From contig DASVCL010000053.1 of the NCBI GenBank assembly GCA_036381615.1, positions 1-34,624 on the forward strand: 34,624 bases of DNA, read 5' to 3'. Of this stretch, positions 1 to 8,108 are shown piece by piece. A program made the translations under genes and the position numbers. Position 1 is the stretch's first letter, and every line of letters starts with the position of its first letter. This DNA comes from CALANV01 sp036381615 (GTDB lineage Bacteria; Pseudomonadota; Alphaproteobacteria; CACIAM-22H2). Below the pieces are notes generated by a model. That model was not told the origin of the DNA, ran no database searches, and worked only from the letters and a program-made list of their open reading frames with translations.

Positions 1-74
1 AGAGCCGGGGCCGCCGCAAGTGCCGACAGGGCGAGACCTGCCGCGCCGCGAAGAAATGTACGCTTCGAAATCAC
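1..74 (-). CDS. Exported protein, N-terminus only (runs off the left edge)
   Basis: Only the first 24 codons are inside the window. The start is GTG at 74-72, preceded by a strong ribosome binding site (GGAGGAG, about 6 bases upstream). The translation begins MISKRTFLRGAAG and continues as an Ala/Leu-rich stretch ending near AAAPA. This resembles a Tat signal peptide with a Lys-Arg pair in place of Arg-Arg, followed by a hydrophobic core and a possible Ala-x-Ala cleavage region; a Sec signal is also possible. The mature protein is not visible, so its function cannot be assigned. Just upstream lies a remnant resembling PdxA. Such genes often neighbour solute-binding proteins, so a periplasmic binding protein is one guess, but it is only a guess. 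Confidence 0.7.
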   Translation of the reverse strand, partial: MISKRTFLRGAAGLALSALAAAPA

Positions 75-130
75 AGTGTTCTCCTCCTCATGGTTGATCA
101 TTATTCAAGGAAGGCGCGGTATCCCGGTAT

Positions 131-250
131 TCAGGCGGCAGTCGCCGAACGGTAGGCTTCAGGAAGGATTTCGCGCGAGCCGGGCCGCCACCGGTGAGCA
201 GGATCGCCCAACGCGAGAGCAACATGAGGTCGTTCGGTACGATCCGCCAC
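131..250 (-). pseudogene. Possible remnant of a PdxA-type dehydrogenase gene (5' end only)
   Basis: A GTG at 250-248 has a strong ribosome binding site (GGGGAGG, 4 bases upstream). It opens a 39-codon frame that starts MADRTERPHVALALGDPA and then turns into unrelated sequence. The string VALALGDPA matches the conserved beginning of the 4-hydroxythreonine-4-phosphate dehydrogenase (PdxA/PdxA2) family, where GDPAGI-x-PE normally follows. In a neighbouring frame the same DNA reads SPVAARLARNPS and then a stop, which resembles the next family segment. This is what a small deletion with frameshift would produce. The remaining roughly 300 residues of the family are absent. The sequence facts are direct; the family assignment and the decay scenario are inference from a short match. 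It could instead be a small leader peptide or a coincidence. Confidence 0.4.
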
Positions 251-362
251 GCTTCCTCCCCTGTGCCACGTCATTGCTTGCTCAGATCCTTAGCATGCAT
301 GGCGACAGCCGAACAGTGGAGGCCCTCCAGGTGGCTGGCGATGAACCAATGAGGTGCAGGTC

Positions 363-863
363 TTAGCAATCGATGGCCTTTTTGACCTCGAAGATTTCCA
401 TGATGCGCGCCCCGCGATGCGGTCCGTCGCACACGAAGGTCCATTTCCCTTCCGTGTAGGTGTCGCACATCTTCACGCCCTTGATCAGGATCCAGTGCCC
501 TTCCTTGCCTTTGTGAATGGCGAGGATGTAGTGCGCCCAGGCATTGCGCGGCTTCTGCATCCACGCCCAGACCGTCGGACGCTCCTTGCGTGGCAGATGC
601 GTGAAGGTGGCCTCCGGGACCATGCGATAGCCGAACGCGGCGAGCGCCGCTGCGACCTCGTCGGCGCGCGTTCCCTTCACGATCCGGCGTTGGCCTTCCG
701 GGATGTCACGGAACCGGCGGATCTGCTCCTCGACCTTGCTGATGGAATAGCCGGTAATCGCGGACAGCACGTATGGGCCGCAAAAGGCCATGCGGCCGGT
801 ATCGTTGTTGACCTCGTTGAGACTCGAGGTGCTGTGTGCGGCCGCTGACCACTTGCCGCTCAT
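363..863 (-). CDS. Small protein with papain-like cysteine peptidase pattern
   Basis: This is a 166-residue protein with no signal peptide or membrane segment. The ATG at 863 was chosen because GGAGG lies about 6 bases upstream; an in-frame upstream ATG at 995 would add 44 poorly structured residues. Near the N-terminus is GRMAFCGPYVLSAITG, with Cys28 at the head of a helix-like stretch, as in C39 and papain-fold peptidases. Later come AHYILAIHKG (His111), GHWILIKG (His123) and Asp134. That gives a plausible Cys-His-Asp triad in the right order. Short proteins of this kind are common among phage and bacterial hypotheticals, and I do not recognise a named family. It is divergent from coaD across a 180-base gap. 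The substrate is unknown, and it may not be proteolytic; transglutaminase-like or inactive members of the fold are alternatives. Confidence 0.75.
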   Translation of the reverse strand: MSGKWSAAAHSTSSLNEVNNDTGRMAFCGPYVLSAITGYSISKVEEQIRRFRDIPEGQRRIVKGTRADEVAAALAAFGYRMVPEATFTHLPRKERPTVWAWMQKPRNAWAHYILAIHKGKEGHWILIKGVKMCDTYTEGKWTFVCDGPHRGARIMEIFEVKKAIDC

Positions 864-1043
864 GGCACGCCTCCAATTGCCGAATTCTTCACTGGTTAAC
901 GGAAGGTTGACGCAGCGGGATTTACGAAGTGTTAACGCCAGGTCTTCACGCGCGAGCAAACGATAGCGAACGGCTTGCGGAATGGTCCGGATCATGACAG
1001 GGGTGACGCGACCAACCGACCATCTTCAGCTCCCCTGACCGAA

Positions 1044-1547
1044 ATGCCTCGCATCGGCTTCTATTCCGGCTCCTTCGATCCGATCACCAACGGCCACACG
1101 GACGTCATCCGGCGTGCCCTCGCGCTCGTCGACGAGCTCGTCATCGGGATTGGCGTCCATCACGGGAAGGTACCGCTCTTCTCGCCCGAGGAGCGGATTG
1201 CCATGGTCGAGGCCGAGGCCCGCACGCTCACCCGGAAGCACGGCGGCTCCGTGCGGGTCGTGACGTTCGACGGGCTGGTCGTCGATGCTGCGCGCGAGCA
1301 CGGCGCCAGCGTCATCATCCGCGGGCTGCGGGACGGTACCGACTTCGATTACGAGATGCAGATGGCCGGCATGAACGGTGCGATGGCGCCGGGCCTGGAA
1401 ACGGTGTTCCTGGCCGCCAGCCCGGAAACGCGCCATATCGCGGCCAGCCTCGTTCGCCAGATCGCCGCCATGGGCGGCAATGTTTCGCCCTTCGTTTCCG
1501 CCGCAGTCGCGCGCAAACTAAGGGCGCGGATGAAGGCGAAGGGCTAG
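1044..1547 (+). CDS. coaD: Phosphopantetheine adenylyltransferase CoaD
   Basis: CoaD transfers AMP from ATP to 4'-phosphopantetheine, giving dephospho-CoA, the penultimate step of coenzyme A synthesis in the cytosol. The 167-residue product has the usual family length. It opens with RIGFYSGSFDPITNGH, which contains the nucleotidyltransferase (T/H)xGH signature. IIRGLRDGTDFDYE in the middle and a late segment HIAASLVRQIAAMGG are typical of CoaD; IAAS stands where many members have ISSS. The ATG at 1044 places the first strand exactly as in homologues, and a longer in-frame extension back to 975 looks non-coding. Two cyclophilin genes follow on the same strand, a frequent alphaproteobacterial arrangement. 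Confidence 0.97.
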   Translation: MPRIGFYSGSFDPITNGHTDVIRRALALVDELVIGIGVHHGKVPLFSPEERIAMVEAEARTLTRKHGGSVRVVTFDGLVVDAAREHGASVIIRGLRDGTDFDYEMQMAGMNGAMAPGLETVFLAASPETRHIAASLVRQIAAMGGNVSPFVSAAVARKLRARMKAKG

Positions 1548-1642
1548 GTCCGGATGACCCGCCGCTCCACGCGCCTCATTGCCCAACTCCAGCCATAAGC
1601 AGTAGCCCATGTGCCAGGACCGAACAGGAAGGAGTTGAGCCG

Positions 1643-2197
1643 TTGATCCGAATTCTTGCATTCGTTCTGGCGCTCGCGCTCACGGCGGGAGCCGGCTTCG
1701 CCCAGGCGCAAAAGGCGGCTGATCCAGAGAACACGCTCATCCTCGAGCTCAAGACCGGCAAGGTCACGATCGCGCTCTTGCCGGACATCGCGCCGAAGCA
1801 TGTCGAGCGGGTGAAGCGGCTCGTGCGGGAAGGCTTCTACGACGGCCTGAAATTCCATCGCGTCATCGACGGCTTCATGGCGCAGACGGGCGATCCGAGG
1901 GGCGATGGCACCGGCGGCTCGAAATATCCGGATCTGCCTGCCGAATTCTCCAATGTGCCGTTCGAGCGCGGAGTCGTCGGTGCGGCACGGACGGCTGATC
2001 CCAACAGCGCCAACAGCCAGTTCTTCATCGTCTTCGATGCGGCGCCTCACCTCAACGGCCAGTACACCGTCTGGGGCCGCGTGGTCGAGGGCATGGAGCA
2101 CGTCGACAAGATCAAGAGGGGCGATCCGCGGTCTGGCCGCGTGAGCAACCCGGATAAGATCGTGCGCATGTACCTGCTGGCCGACGCCAAGCGCTGA
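1643..2197 (+). CDS. ppiA: Exported cyclophilin-type peptidyl-prolyl isomerase
   Basis: This enzyme interconverts cis and trans prolyl bonds during folding of periplasmic proteins. The start is TTG at 1643, supported by AGGAAGGAG about 8 bases upstream. The first 22 residues form a signal peptide (MIRILAFVLALALTAGAGFAQAQ) with a probable cut after an Ala-x-Ala. The cyclophilin core follows, with FHRVIDGFMAQTGDP carrying the catalytic Arg, GTGGS, and NSQFFIVF. At 184 residues it is typical for exported single-domain cyclophilins. It lies 95 bases after coaD and 127 bases before a second cyclophilin, with which it shares most of its core, so the pair looks like a duplication with one copy exported. 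Confidence 0.93.
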   Translation: MIRILAFVLALALTAGAGFAQAQKAADPENTLILELKTGKVTIALLPDIAPKHVERVKRLVREGFYDGLKFHRVIDGFMAQTGDPRGDGTGGSKYPDLPAEFSNVPFERGVVGAARTADPNSANSQFFIVFDAAPHLNGQYTVWGRVVEGMEHVDKIKRGDPRSGRVSNPDKIVRMYLLADAKR

Positions 2198-2324
2198 GCA
2201 GTCCGAAAGCACCCCGCGCGCGTTTTGCGATCGGAGCACTTGGCCTGTTGTGGCGCCGCGGGGTTGCGCCAGCACGGCTCGGATGAGACAAAGCCCCGAC
2301 ACCCCAAACCACAGGGAGGCCGGT

Positions 2325-2801
2325 ATGGCCGAAATCAGAGATCCCGAGAACACGTTGATCATGGATACGACGCAGGGCCGTGTCGTCATCGAGATGCGCC
2401 CGGACCTCGCGCCCAATCATGTCGCGCGCATCAAGGAGCTGGCGCGGCAGCACTTTTACGATGGCATCGTCTTCCACCGCGTGATCGACGGCTTCATGGC
2501 GCAGACCGGCTGCCCCCACGGCACGGGCACCGGCGGTTCGGGCAAGAAGCTGGCGGCGGAGTTCAACAGCGAGCCGCACGTGCGCGGCACGGTGTCGATG
2601 GCCCGGGCGCAGTCGCCCAACTCGGCAGACAGCCAGTTCTTCATCTGCTTCGATGATGCCCGCTTCCTCGACCAGCAGTACACGGTCTGGGGCCACGTGA
2701 TCGAAGGCATGGAGAATGTCGACAAGATCAAGCGCGGCGAGCCGGTCATTGACCCGGACAGGATCAATACGATGCGTGTGGCCGCCGACGTAGCCGCCTG
2801 A
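2325..2801 (+). CDS. ppiB: Cytosolic cyclophilin-type peptidyl-prolyl isomerase
   Basis: This 158-residue single-domain cyclophilin starts directly at the fold (MAEIRDPENTLIMDT) with no signal peptide, so it should act in the cytosol. The ATG at 2325 has AGGGAGG about 6 bases upstream. Key segments are FHRVIDGFMAQTG (catalytic Arg and substrate-binding Phe/Met/Gln region), GTGGSGKKL, and NSADSQFFICF, followed by the tryptophan-containing YTVWGHV segment. It is the closer match of the two tandem copies to standard PpiB. Transcription from coaD and ppiA could continue into it. Its 3' side faces the convergent liv operon across a repeat-bearing gap. Confidence 0.95.
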   Translation: MAEIRDPENTLIMDTTQGRVVIEMRPDLAPNHVARIKELARQHFYDGIVFHRVIDGFMAQTGCPHGTGTGGSGKKLAAEFNSEPHVRGTVSMARAQSPNSADSQFFICFDDARFLDQQYTVWGHVIEGMENVDKIKRGEPVIDPDRINTMRVAADVAA

Positions 2802-2860
2802 AATAAGCTCCAATAGCGTTTCCGAATTAGGCAAAAGCGGCAGCAGCAGACACCCGCTTC

Positions 2861-2969
2861 ACCTCTCCCATTGGGAGAGGTCGGCCCGAAGGGCCAGGTG
2901 AGGGGCTGCAACAGTTGCTACCGGCGGAACCCCCTCACCCTGACCTTCTCCCCGCCGGGGAGAGGGAGA
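2861..2969. repeat. Inverted pair of REP-like palindromic units between convergent genes
   Basis: Two related units face each other in the gap between ppiB and livM. The first (2861-2904) reads ACCTCTCCCATTGGGAGAGG and then continues into GGTGAGGGG. The second (2929-2969) begins CCCCCTCACCCTGACC and ends in CTCCCCGCCGGGGAGAGG. Each contains its own short hairpin, and the CCCTCACC/GGTGAGGG edges let the whole pair fold into one long structure. Such CTCTCCC...GGTGAGGG elements are a well-known dispersed repeat type in high-GC proteobacterial genomes. Here the pair may also serve as a bidirectional terminator. The rest of the 2802-3080 gap shows nothing else. Confidence 0.75.
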
Positions 2970-3080
2970 TTGGGCGCGAGCTTGGCTTGGCCTGTTTCCA
3001 CCTAGATCGGAAATGACCTAGAAGAGCCAGCTTCACCGGTGCGAATGCGCCCCCTGTTCGCCAAGCGAGCGCATTTCGCT

Positions 3081-4088
3081 TCAGGCTGCCTGCTCTGCCT
3101 CGGCCGGGACCGACTTGGATTTGCTCTTGCTGTGCAGGTATGCCGCGATCTCGCCGACAATCCCGCGGCGGAAGAGCAGAACCGTCACCACGAAGATCGC
3201 CCCCTGGATGACGAGCACCCATTCGCCAAAGCCGGCCAGATAGTTCTGCATTGTGATAATGATCGCAGCCCCGACGATCGGGCCGAACACCGTTCCCATA
3301 CCGCCGACGAGCGTCATCAGCACGACCTCGCCCGACATCGTCCAATGCACATCGGTGAGGGAGGCAAGCTGGAACACGATCGCCTTGGTCGCACCCGCAA
3401 GGCCGGACAGCGTCGCCGAAAGCACGAAGGCGATCAGCTTGTAGTGGTCGGTCTTGTAGCCGAGAGACGTTGCGCGCTGCTCGTTCTCGCGGATCGCCTT
3501 CAGCACCTGCCCGAACGGCGAGTGGACGATGCGGTAGATGAGGAGGAAGCCGAACAGGAAAATCGCCAGCACGACCCAATAAAGGGTCATTTGATCCGAC
3601 AGGTCGAGGAAGCCGAACATCGTTCCCCGCGGCACGGCCTGGATGCCGTCCTCGCCGCCGGTGAACGGCGCCTGCAGCGCGAAGAAGTAGATCATCTGCG
3701 CGAGCGCCAGCGTGATCATGGCGAAGTAGATGCCCTGACGCCGGATGGCGAGCGCGCCGGCCACGACGCCGAGCAGCGCGGACGCAGCGGTACCGGTCAG
3801 GATCGCGAACTCGGGCGGAAAGCCCCAGACCTTTGCGGCGTGCGCGCTGATATAGCCGGCCGTGCCCAGGAACATGGCGTGGCCGAACGACAGCAGGCCG
3901 ACGTAGCCGATCAGCAGGTTGAAGGCGCAGGCGAACAGCGCGAAGCACAGCGCCTGCATCAGGAACACGGGATAAATGAATATCGGCGCGACGACGAAGA
4001 ACGCCGTCATGATGCCGAAGGCGACGTACTGGTGCGTGAGCGTAGTCGTCTTGGCGGGTGCGCCGATCTGGTAGGCCGCGGTCGTCAT
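3081..4088 (-). CDS. livM: Branched-chain amino-acid ABC transporter permease LivM
   Basis: LivM is one of the two inner-membrane permeases of a high-affinity ABC importer of the leucine/isoleucine/valine family. The 335-residue protein has a hydrophobic segment near residues 25-55 and roughly eight to ten membrane segments overall. It carries the family loops GYVGLLSFGHAMFLGTAGY and LKAIRENEQRATSLGY, the latter being the EAA-like loop that contacts the ATPases. ATG at 4088 lies one base after the livH stop codon, suggesting translational coupling; an in-frame TTG at 4106 is a less likely start. The C-terminus is a Lys/Ser-rich tail. It is the last gene of the operon. The true substrate could be amino acids, amides or related acids. 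Confidence 0.93.
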   Translation of the reverse strand: MTTAAYQIGAPAKTTTLTHQYVAFGIMTAFFVVAPIFIYPVFLMQALCFALFACAFNLLIGYVGLLSFGHAMFLGTAGYISAHAAKVWGFPPEFAILTGTAASALLGVVAGALAIRRQGIYFAMITLALAQMIYFFALQAPFTGGEDGIQAVPRGTMFGFLDLSDQMTLYWVVLAIFLFGFLLIYRIVHSPFGQVLKAIRENEQRATSLGYKTDHYKLIAFVLSATLSGLAGATKAIVFQLASLTDVHWTMSGEVVLMTLVGGMGTVFGPIVGAAIIITMQNYLAGFGEWVLVIQGAIFVVTVLLFRRGIVGEIAAYLHSKSKSKSVPAEAEQAA

Positions 4089-4089
4089 G

Positions 4090-4977
4090 TCAAGCGGTCC
4101 GTCCAAAGAGGCCCGCCGGCTTGAGCAGCAGGACGATGGCCATGATGACGAAGATTACCGTGTTTGAAGCCTCGGGATAGAACACCTTGGTCAAACCCTC
4201 GATGATGCCGAGCGCGAAGCCGGTGACGACCGAGCCCAGGATCGATCCCATGCCGCCGATGACGACCACTGCGAACACGACGATGATGAGGTCGGCCCCC
4301 ATCAACGGGTTGACGCGATAGATCGGCGCCGCCAGCACGCCGGCCAGCGCCGCAAGGCCGACGCCGAAGCCGTAGGTGAGGGTGATCATGCGCGGCACGT
4401 TGATGCCGAAGGCCTGCACCAGCGTCGGGTTCTCCGTCGCCGCGCGCAGGTACGACCCGAGCTTGGTCCGCTCGATCAGGTACCAGGTTACGAGGCACAC
4501 GACGAGCGAGAAGACGATCACCCAGGCCCGGTAATTGGGCAGGAACATGAAGCCGAGATTCTGTCCGCCCTGGAGGGACGGCGGGATCGGGTAGGGCAGG
4601 CCGGACGACCCGAACTCGTTGAGGAAGAACCCCTGGAGAACGAGCGCGAGCCCGAAGGTCAGCAGCAGACCATAGAGGTGGTCGAGCTTGTACAGTCGCT
4701 GCAGCATCGTGCGCTCGAGGACGACGCCGAACGCGCCGACGACGATCGGCGCAATCAGCAGCGACCACCAGTAGTCCAGCCCGAAATACTGCAGCGCGTA
4801 CCACGCCACGAACGCGCCGATCATGTACTGGGCGCCGTGCGCGAAGTTGATGATGTTCAGCATCCCGAAGATCACGGCCAGGCCGAGGCTGAGCATGGCG
4901 TAGAACGAGCCGTTGATCAGCCCGATCAGGAGCTGCCCGAATAGGGCCTGGGGCGGAATGCCGAGAAGTTCGAACAT
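4090..4977 (-). CDS. livH: Branched-chain amino-acid ABC transporter permease LivH
   Basis: LivH is the partner permease of LivM. The 295-residue protein has about eight hydrophobic segments and the family signature near residues 30-55 (LAVIFGMLNIINFAHGAQYM). Further on, LRAATENPTLVQAFGINV forms the cytoplasmic loop that meets the LivF/LivG ATPases, and GGMGSILGSVVTGFALG lies near the end. The ATG at 4977 has GAGG about 8 bases upstream. It follows livK after a 63-base gap holding a perfect hairpin and is nearly fused to livM. Length and motifs are normal. Confidence 0.95.
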   Translation of the reverse strand: MFELLGIPPQALFGQLLIGLINGSFYAMLSLGLAVIFGMLNIINFAHGAQYMIGAFVAWYALQYFGLDYWWSLLIAPIVVGAFGVVLERTMLQRLYKLDHLYGLLLTFGLALVLQGFFLNEFGSSGLPYPIPPSLQGGQNLGFMFLPNYRAWVIVFSLVVCLVTWYLIERTKLGSYLRAATENPTLVQAFGINVPRMITLTYGFGVGLAALAGVLAAPIYRVNPLMGADLIIVVFAVVVIGGMGSILGSVVTGFALGIIEGLTKVFYPEASNTVIFVIMAIVLLLKPAGLFGRTA

Positions 4978-5001
4978 CAGCGAAACCTCAGATGATCGCG
5001 A

Positions 5002-5024
5002 GGAGCGGCCTTCGCAGCCGCTCC
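5002..5024 (-). other. Intercistronic stem-loop between livK and livH
   Basis: GGAGCGGC at 5002-5009 and GCCGCTCC at 5017-5024 form a perfect 8-base-pair stem with a 7-base loop. There is no run of T after it on the minus strand, so it is unlikely to be a full terminator. Hairpins placed just after a binding-protein gene commonly protect its mRNA and give more binding protein than permease, as in the mal operon of enteric bacteria. That role here is inference. Confidence 0.6.
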
Positions 5025-5040
5025 CCGAGACCGGTGTTGA

Positions 5041-6258
5041 TCAGCCTTTCTTGACGAGCGGGCACTCACTCTCTTCGAGCGGGCGGAATGCCTCGTTCGC
5101 CGGGATGGTGGCCCGCAGCTTGTAGTAGTCCCACGGCCCCTTCGACTCAGAGGGCTTCTTCACCTCGAAGAGATAGGCCGGGTGGATCTTGCGGCCGTCG
5201 GCGCGGATCGTGCCCTTGCCGAACAGCGGATCGTCGGTCGGCATTTCCTTCATCTTCGCAACGACCTTGGCGCCGTCCGCATCGCTCTTCAGGGCCTCGA
5301 CGGCTTTCAGGTAATGCAGGACCGCCGAGTAGACGCCGGCATGCACCATCGTCGGCATCATGTTCTTGTATTGCGGCGCGAAGCGCTTCGCGAACGCGCG
5401 CGTATTTTCGTTCTGGTCCCAGTAGAACGTCTCGGTGAAAATCAGGCCCTGTGCCGTCTGCAGACCGAGCGCATGGACGTCGGTAAGGAAGACGAGGAGG
5501 CCCGCAAGGTTCTGACCGCCCTGCACGATGCCGAACTCGGCCGCCTGCTTGATGGAGTTGATCGTATCGCCGCCGGCATTGGCAAGCCCGATGATCTTGG
5601 CCTTCGACGACTGCGCCTGGAGCAGGAAGGACGAGAAGTCGGCGGTATTCAGCGGGTGGCGGACCTTGCCGACCACTTTACCGCCGTTCTTGACGACGAC
5701 GGCCTCGGTGTCGCGCTCGAGCGCGTGGCCGAACGCATAGTCGGACGTCAGGAAGAACCACGTGTCGCCGCCGGTCTTGACGATCGCCTTGCCGGTCCCG
5801 TTTGCGAGCATCCAGGTGTCGTAGGTCCAGTGCACCGTGTTCGGCGAGCACGCCTTGCCGGTCAGATCCGAACTCGCCGCACCGGAATTCAGGTACACCT
5901 TGTTCTTCTCGCGAACGACCTGGTTCACGGCCAGCGCCACGCCCGAATTCGGCACGTCAACGATGACGTCGACCTTGTCGACGTCGATCCACTGGCGTGC
6001 GATGTTGGATCCAACGTCGGGCTTGTTCTGGTGGTCGGCCGAGATGAACTCGACCTTGATGCCCTTCTTCTCGGCGCCGAAATCCTCGACGGCCAGGCGC
6101 GCGGCGACAACCGAGCCCTGACCGGACAGATCGGCGTACAGGCTGGATTGATCGTTCAGGACGCCGATCTTGACGACGTTGTCCGTGATCTGGGCGCTCG
6201 CCGTTCCCGCCGCCAGGGCGGCGACGGCGGCAAGGCCAAGGGTGCGAGTTAATTTCAT
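5041..6258 (-). CDS. livK: Periplasmic branched-chain amino-acid-type binding protein
   Basis: This 405-residue protein captures the ligand in the periplasm and delivers it to LivHM. The first 22 residues are a signal peptide (MKLTRTLGLAAVAALAAGTAS) ending near Ala-Gln. The mature part is a type I periplasmic binding fold, starting VVKIGVLNDQSSLYADLSG and containing ISADHQNKPDVGSNIARQW and YAFGHALERDTEAVV. ATG at 6258 is preceded by GGAGGATACG, a very good ribosome binding site. It sits between the ATPase and permease genes. The binding-pocket residues do not let me decide between leucine-type amino acids and the many other ligands used by this family, such as amides, urea or aromatic acids. 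Confidence 0.93.
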   Translation of the reverse strand: MKLTRTLGLAAVAALAAGTASAQITDNVVKIGVLNDQSSLYADLSGQGSVVAARLAVEDFGAEKKGIKVEFISADHQNKPDVGSNIARQWIDVDKVDVIVDVPNSGVALAVNQVVREKNKVYLNSGAASSDLTGKACSPNTVHWTYDTWMLANGTGKAIVKTGGDTWFFLTSDYAFGHALERDTEAVVVKNGGKVVGKVRHPLNTADFSSFLLQAQSSKAKIIGLANAGGDTINSIKQAAEFGIVQGGQNLAGLLVFLTDVHALGLQTAQGLIFTETFYWDQNENTRAFAKRFAPQYKNMMPTMVHAGVYSAVLHYLKAVEALKSDADGAKVVAKMKEMPTDDPLFGKGTIRADGRKIHPAYLFEVKKPSESKGPWDYYKLRATIPANEAFRPLEESECPLVKKG

Positions 6259-6290
6259 CGTATCCTCCACGTTGTTGATCGTTTCCGGTT

Positions 6291-7002
<712 letters not shown>

Positions 7003-7010
<8 letters not shown>

Positions 7011-7758
7011 GGCCCGACCCCATGTAGGCCTGCTGCACCTCGGGATTCTTCGAGATGCTTGCATAATCGCCCTCGGCCAGGACCTGGCCGCGCGTCAGCA
7101 CGGTGATGGTGTCCGACAGGTTGGCGACGACGCTCAGGTTGTGTTCGACCATCAGTACGGTGCGGTTGGCGGAGACTTTCTTGATCAGGGCGGCGATGCG
7201 GTCGATGTCCTCGTGACCCATGCCGGCCATCGGCTCGTCAAGCAGCATCATCTCGGGGTCGAGCGCCAGCGTCGTCGCGATCTCCAGCGCGCGCTTGCGG
7301 CCATAGGGCAGTTCCACCGCGACGACGTGCACGTAGTCGCTCAAACCGACCGCGTCGATCAGCTCGATCGCGCGCTCGTTGAATCCATCGAGCACCCGCT
7401 CAGACCGCCAGAAGTCGAACGAGGCGCCGCGCTTGCGCTGCAACGCGATGCGGACGTTCTCGAGCACCGTGAGATGTGGAAAGACGGCCGAAATCTGGAA
7501 CGAGCGGACCAGCCCCATGCGCGCGATGTCGGCCGGCTTCGCATGGGTGATGTCGTGCCCGTTGAACGTGATGCGACCGCGCGTCGGCGTCAGGAACTTG
7601 GTCAGGAGATTGAAGCACGTCGTCTTGCCCGCGCCGTTCGGACCGATCAGCGCATGGATGGTGCCGCGGCGTACCTGGAGATCGACGTCCTTGACGGCGA
7701 CGAAGCCCCGGAACTCCTTCGTCAGGCCCTTGGCCTCCAGAATGACGTCGCTCGCCAT
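7003..7758 (-). CDS. livG: Branched-chain amino-acid ABC transporter ATPase LivG
   Basis: LivG is the second ATPase and the first gene of this operon. The 251-residue protein shows Walker A GPNGAGKTT near residue 39, the LivG-type segment RMGLVRSFQISAVFPHLTVLENV, a signature region LPYGRKRALEIA in place of the classical LSGGQ, Walker B MMLLDEPMAGM, and the switch histidine in LMVEHN. ATG at 7758 has GAGGAGG about 13 bases upstream, a rather long spacing. The 105-base gap back to the tRNA gene should contain the operon promoter; a TTGACC occurs there but I see no convincing -10 element at the right distance. Confidence 0.95.
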
Positions 7759-7863
7759 GCGAGCCTTGCCTCCTCGCGTTCGTTGCTCTGTCTGTTCGCT
7801 TGGCTCGCCTCAGGTCAAGGCGACCGGCGCGGTTGTTTAGTGGTCGGATTCATGATGTAGGAA

Positions 7864-7938
7864 TGGTGGGCGCTGCTGGGATTGAACCAGCGACCCCTGC
7901 CGTGTGAAAGCAGTGCTCTCCCGCTGAGCTAAGCGCCC
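7864..7938 (-). tRNA. tRNA-Val (anticodon CAC)
   Basis: Read on the minus strand, the 75-base sequence folds into a complete cloverleaf. The acceptor stem is GGGCGCT paired with AGCGCCC, the D arm is GCTC...GAGC, the anticodon stem is CTGCT/GGCAG with loop TTCACAC, the variable loop is GGGTC, and the T arm is GCTGG TTCAATC CCAGC. The anticodon CAC reads the valine codon GUG. The 3' end ACCA is encoded in the DNA. It sits between the liv operon and a divergent DUF3108 gene and has its own promoter. Confidence 0.96.
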
Positions 7939-7963
7939 GCCTCGCCAGATCCGACGAACGGCC

Positions 7964-7993
7964 CATATAAGGGGCGGCGTACGGCAGTGTCAA
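7964..7993 (-). promoter_or_regulatory. Sigma-70 type promoter of tRNA-Val
   Basis: On the minus strand a perfect -35 hexamer TTGACA (7993-7988) is followed, after 17 bases, by TTATAT (7970-7965); TATATG is the same element with an 18-base spacer. The distance to the mature tRNA 5' end is about 25 bases, which is normal for a short tRNA leader. Assigned by eye only. Confidence 0.7.
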
Positions 7994-8108
7994 GGAACGG
8001 GGCGGGGGATGGCACCGTCGCCTTGTGGAAGAATGGCAACGGCTTATCTCCCGAACGAAAAGCTGTAAAATGGCCGCTGGACGGGGCGGATCGCAGGGTG
8101 GACGGGTC

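Noticed and set aside
895..936. Two GTTAAC palindromes between the papain-like gene and coaD as CtrA sites
   Set aside because: Spacing is 36 bases, and the required TTAA-N7-TTAA arrangement is absent; AT-rich hexamers in a promoter gap are expected.
1544..2834. Long antisense frames over the two cyclophilin genes
   Set aside because: No domains or ribosome binding sites, and both cyclophilins are unmistakable on the other strand.
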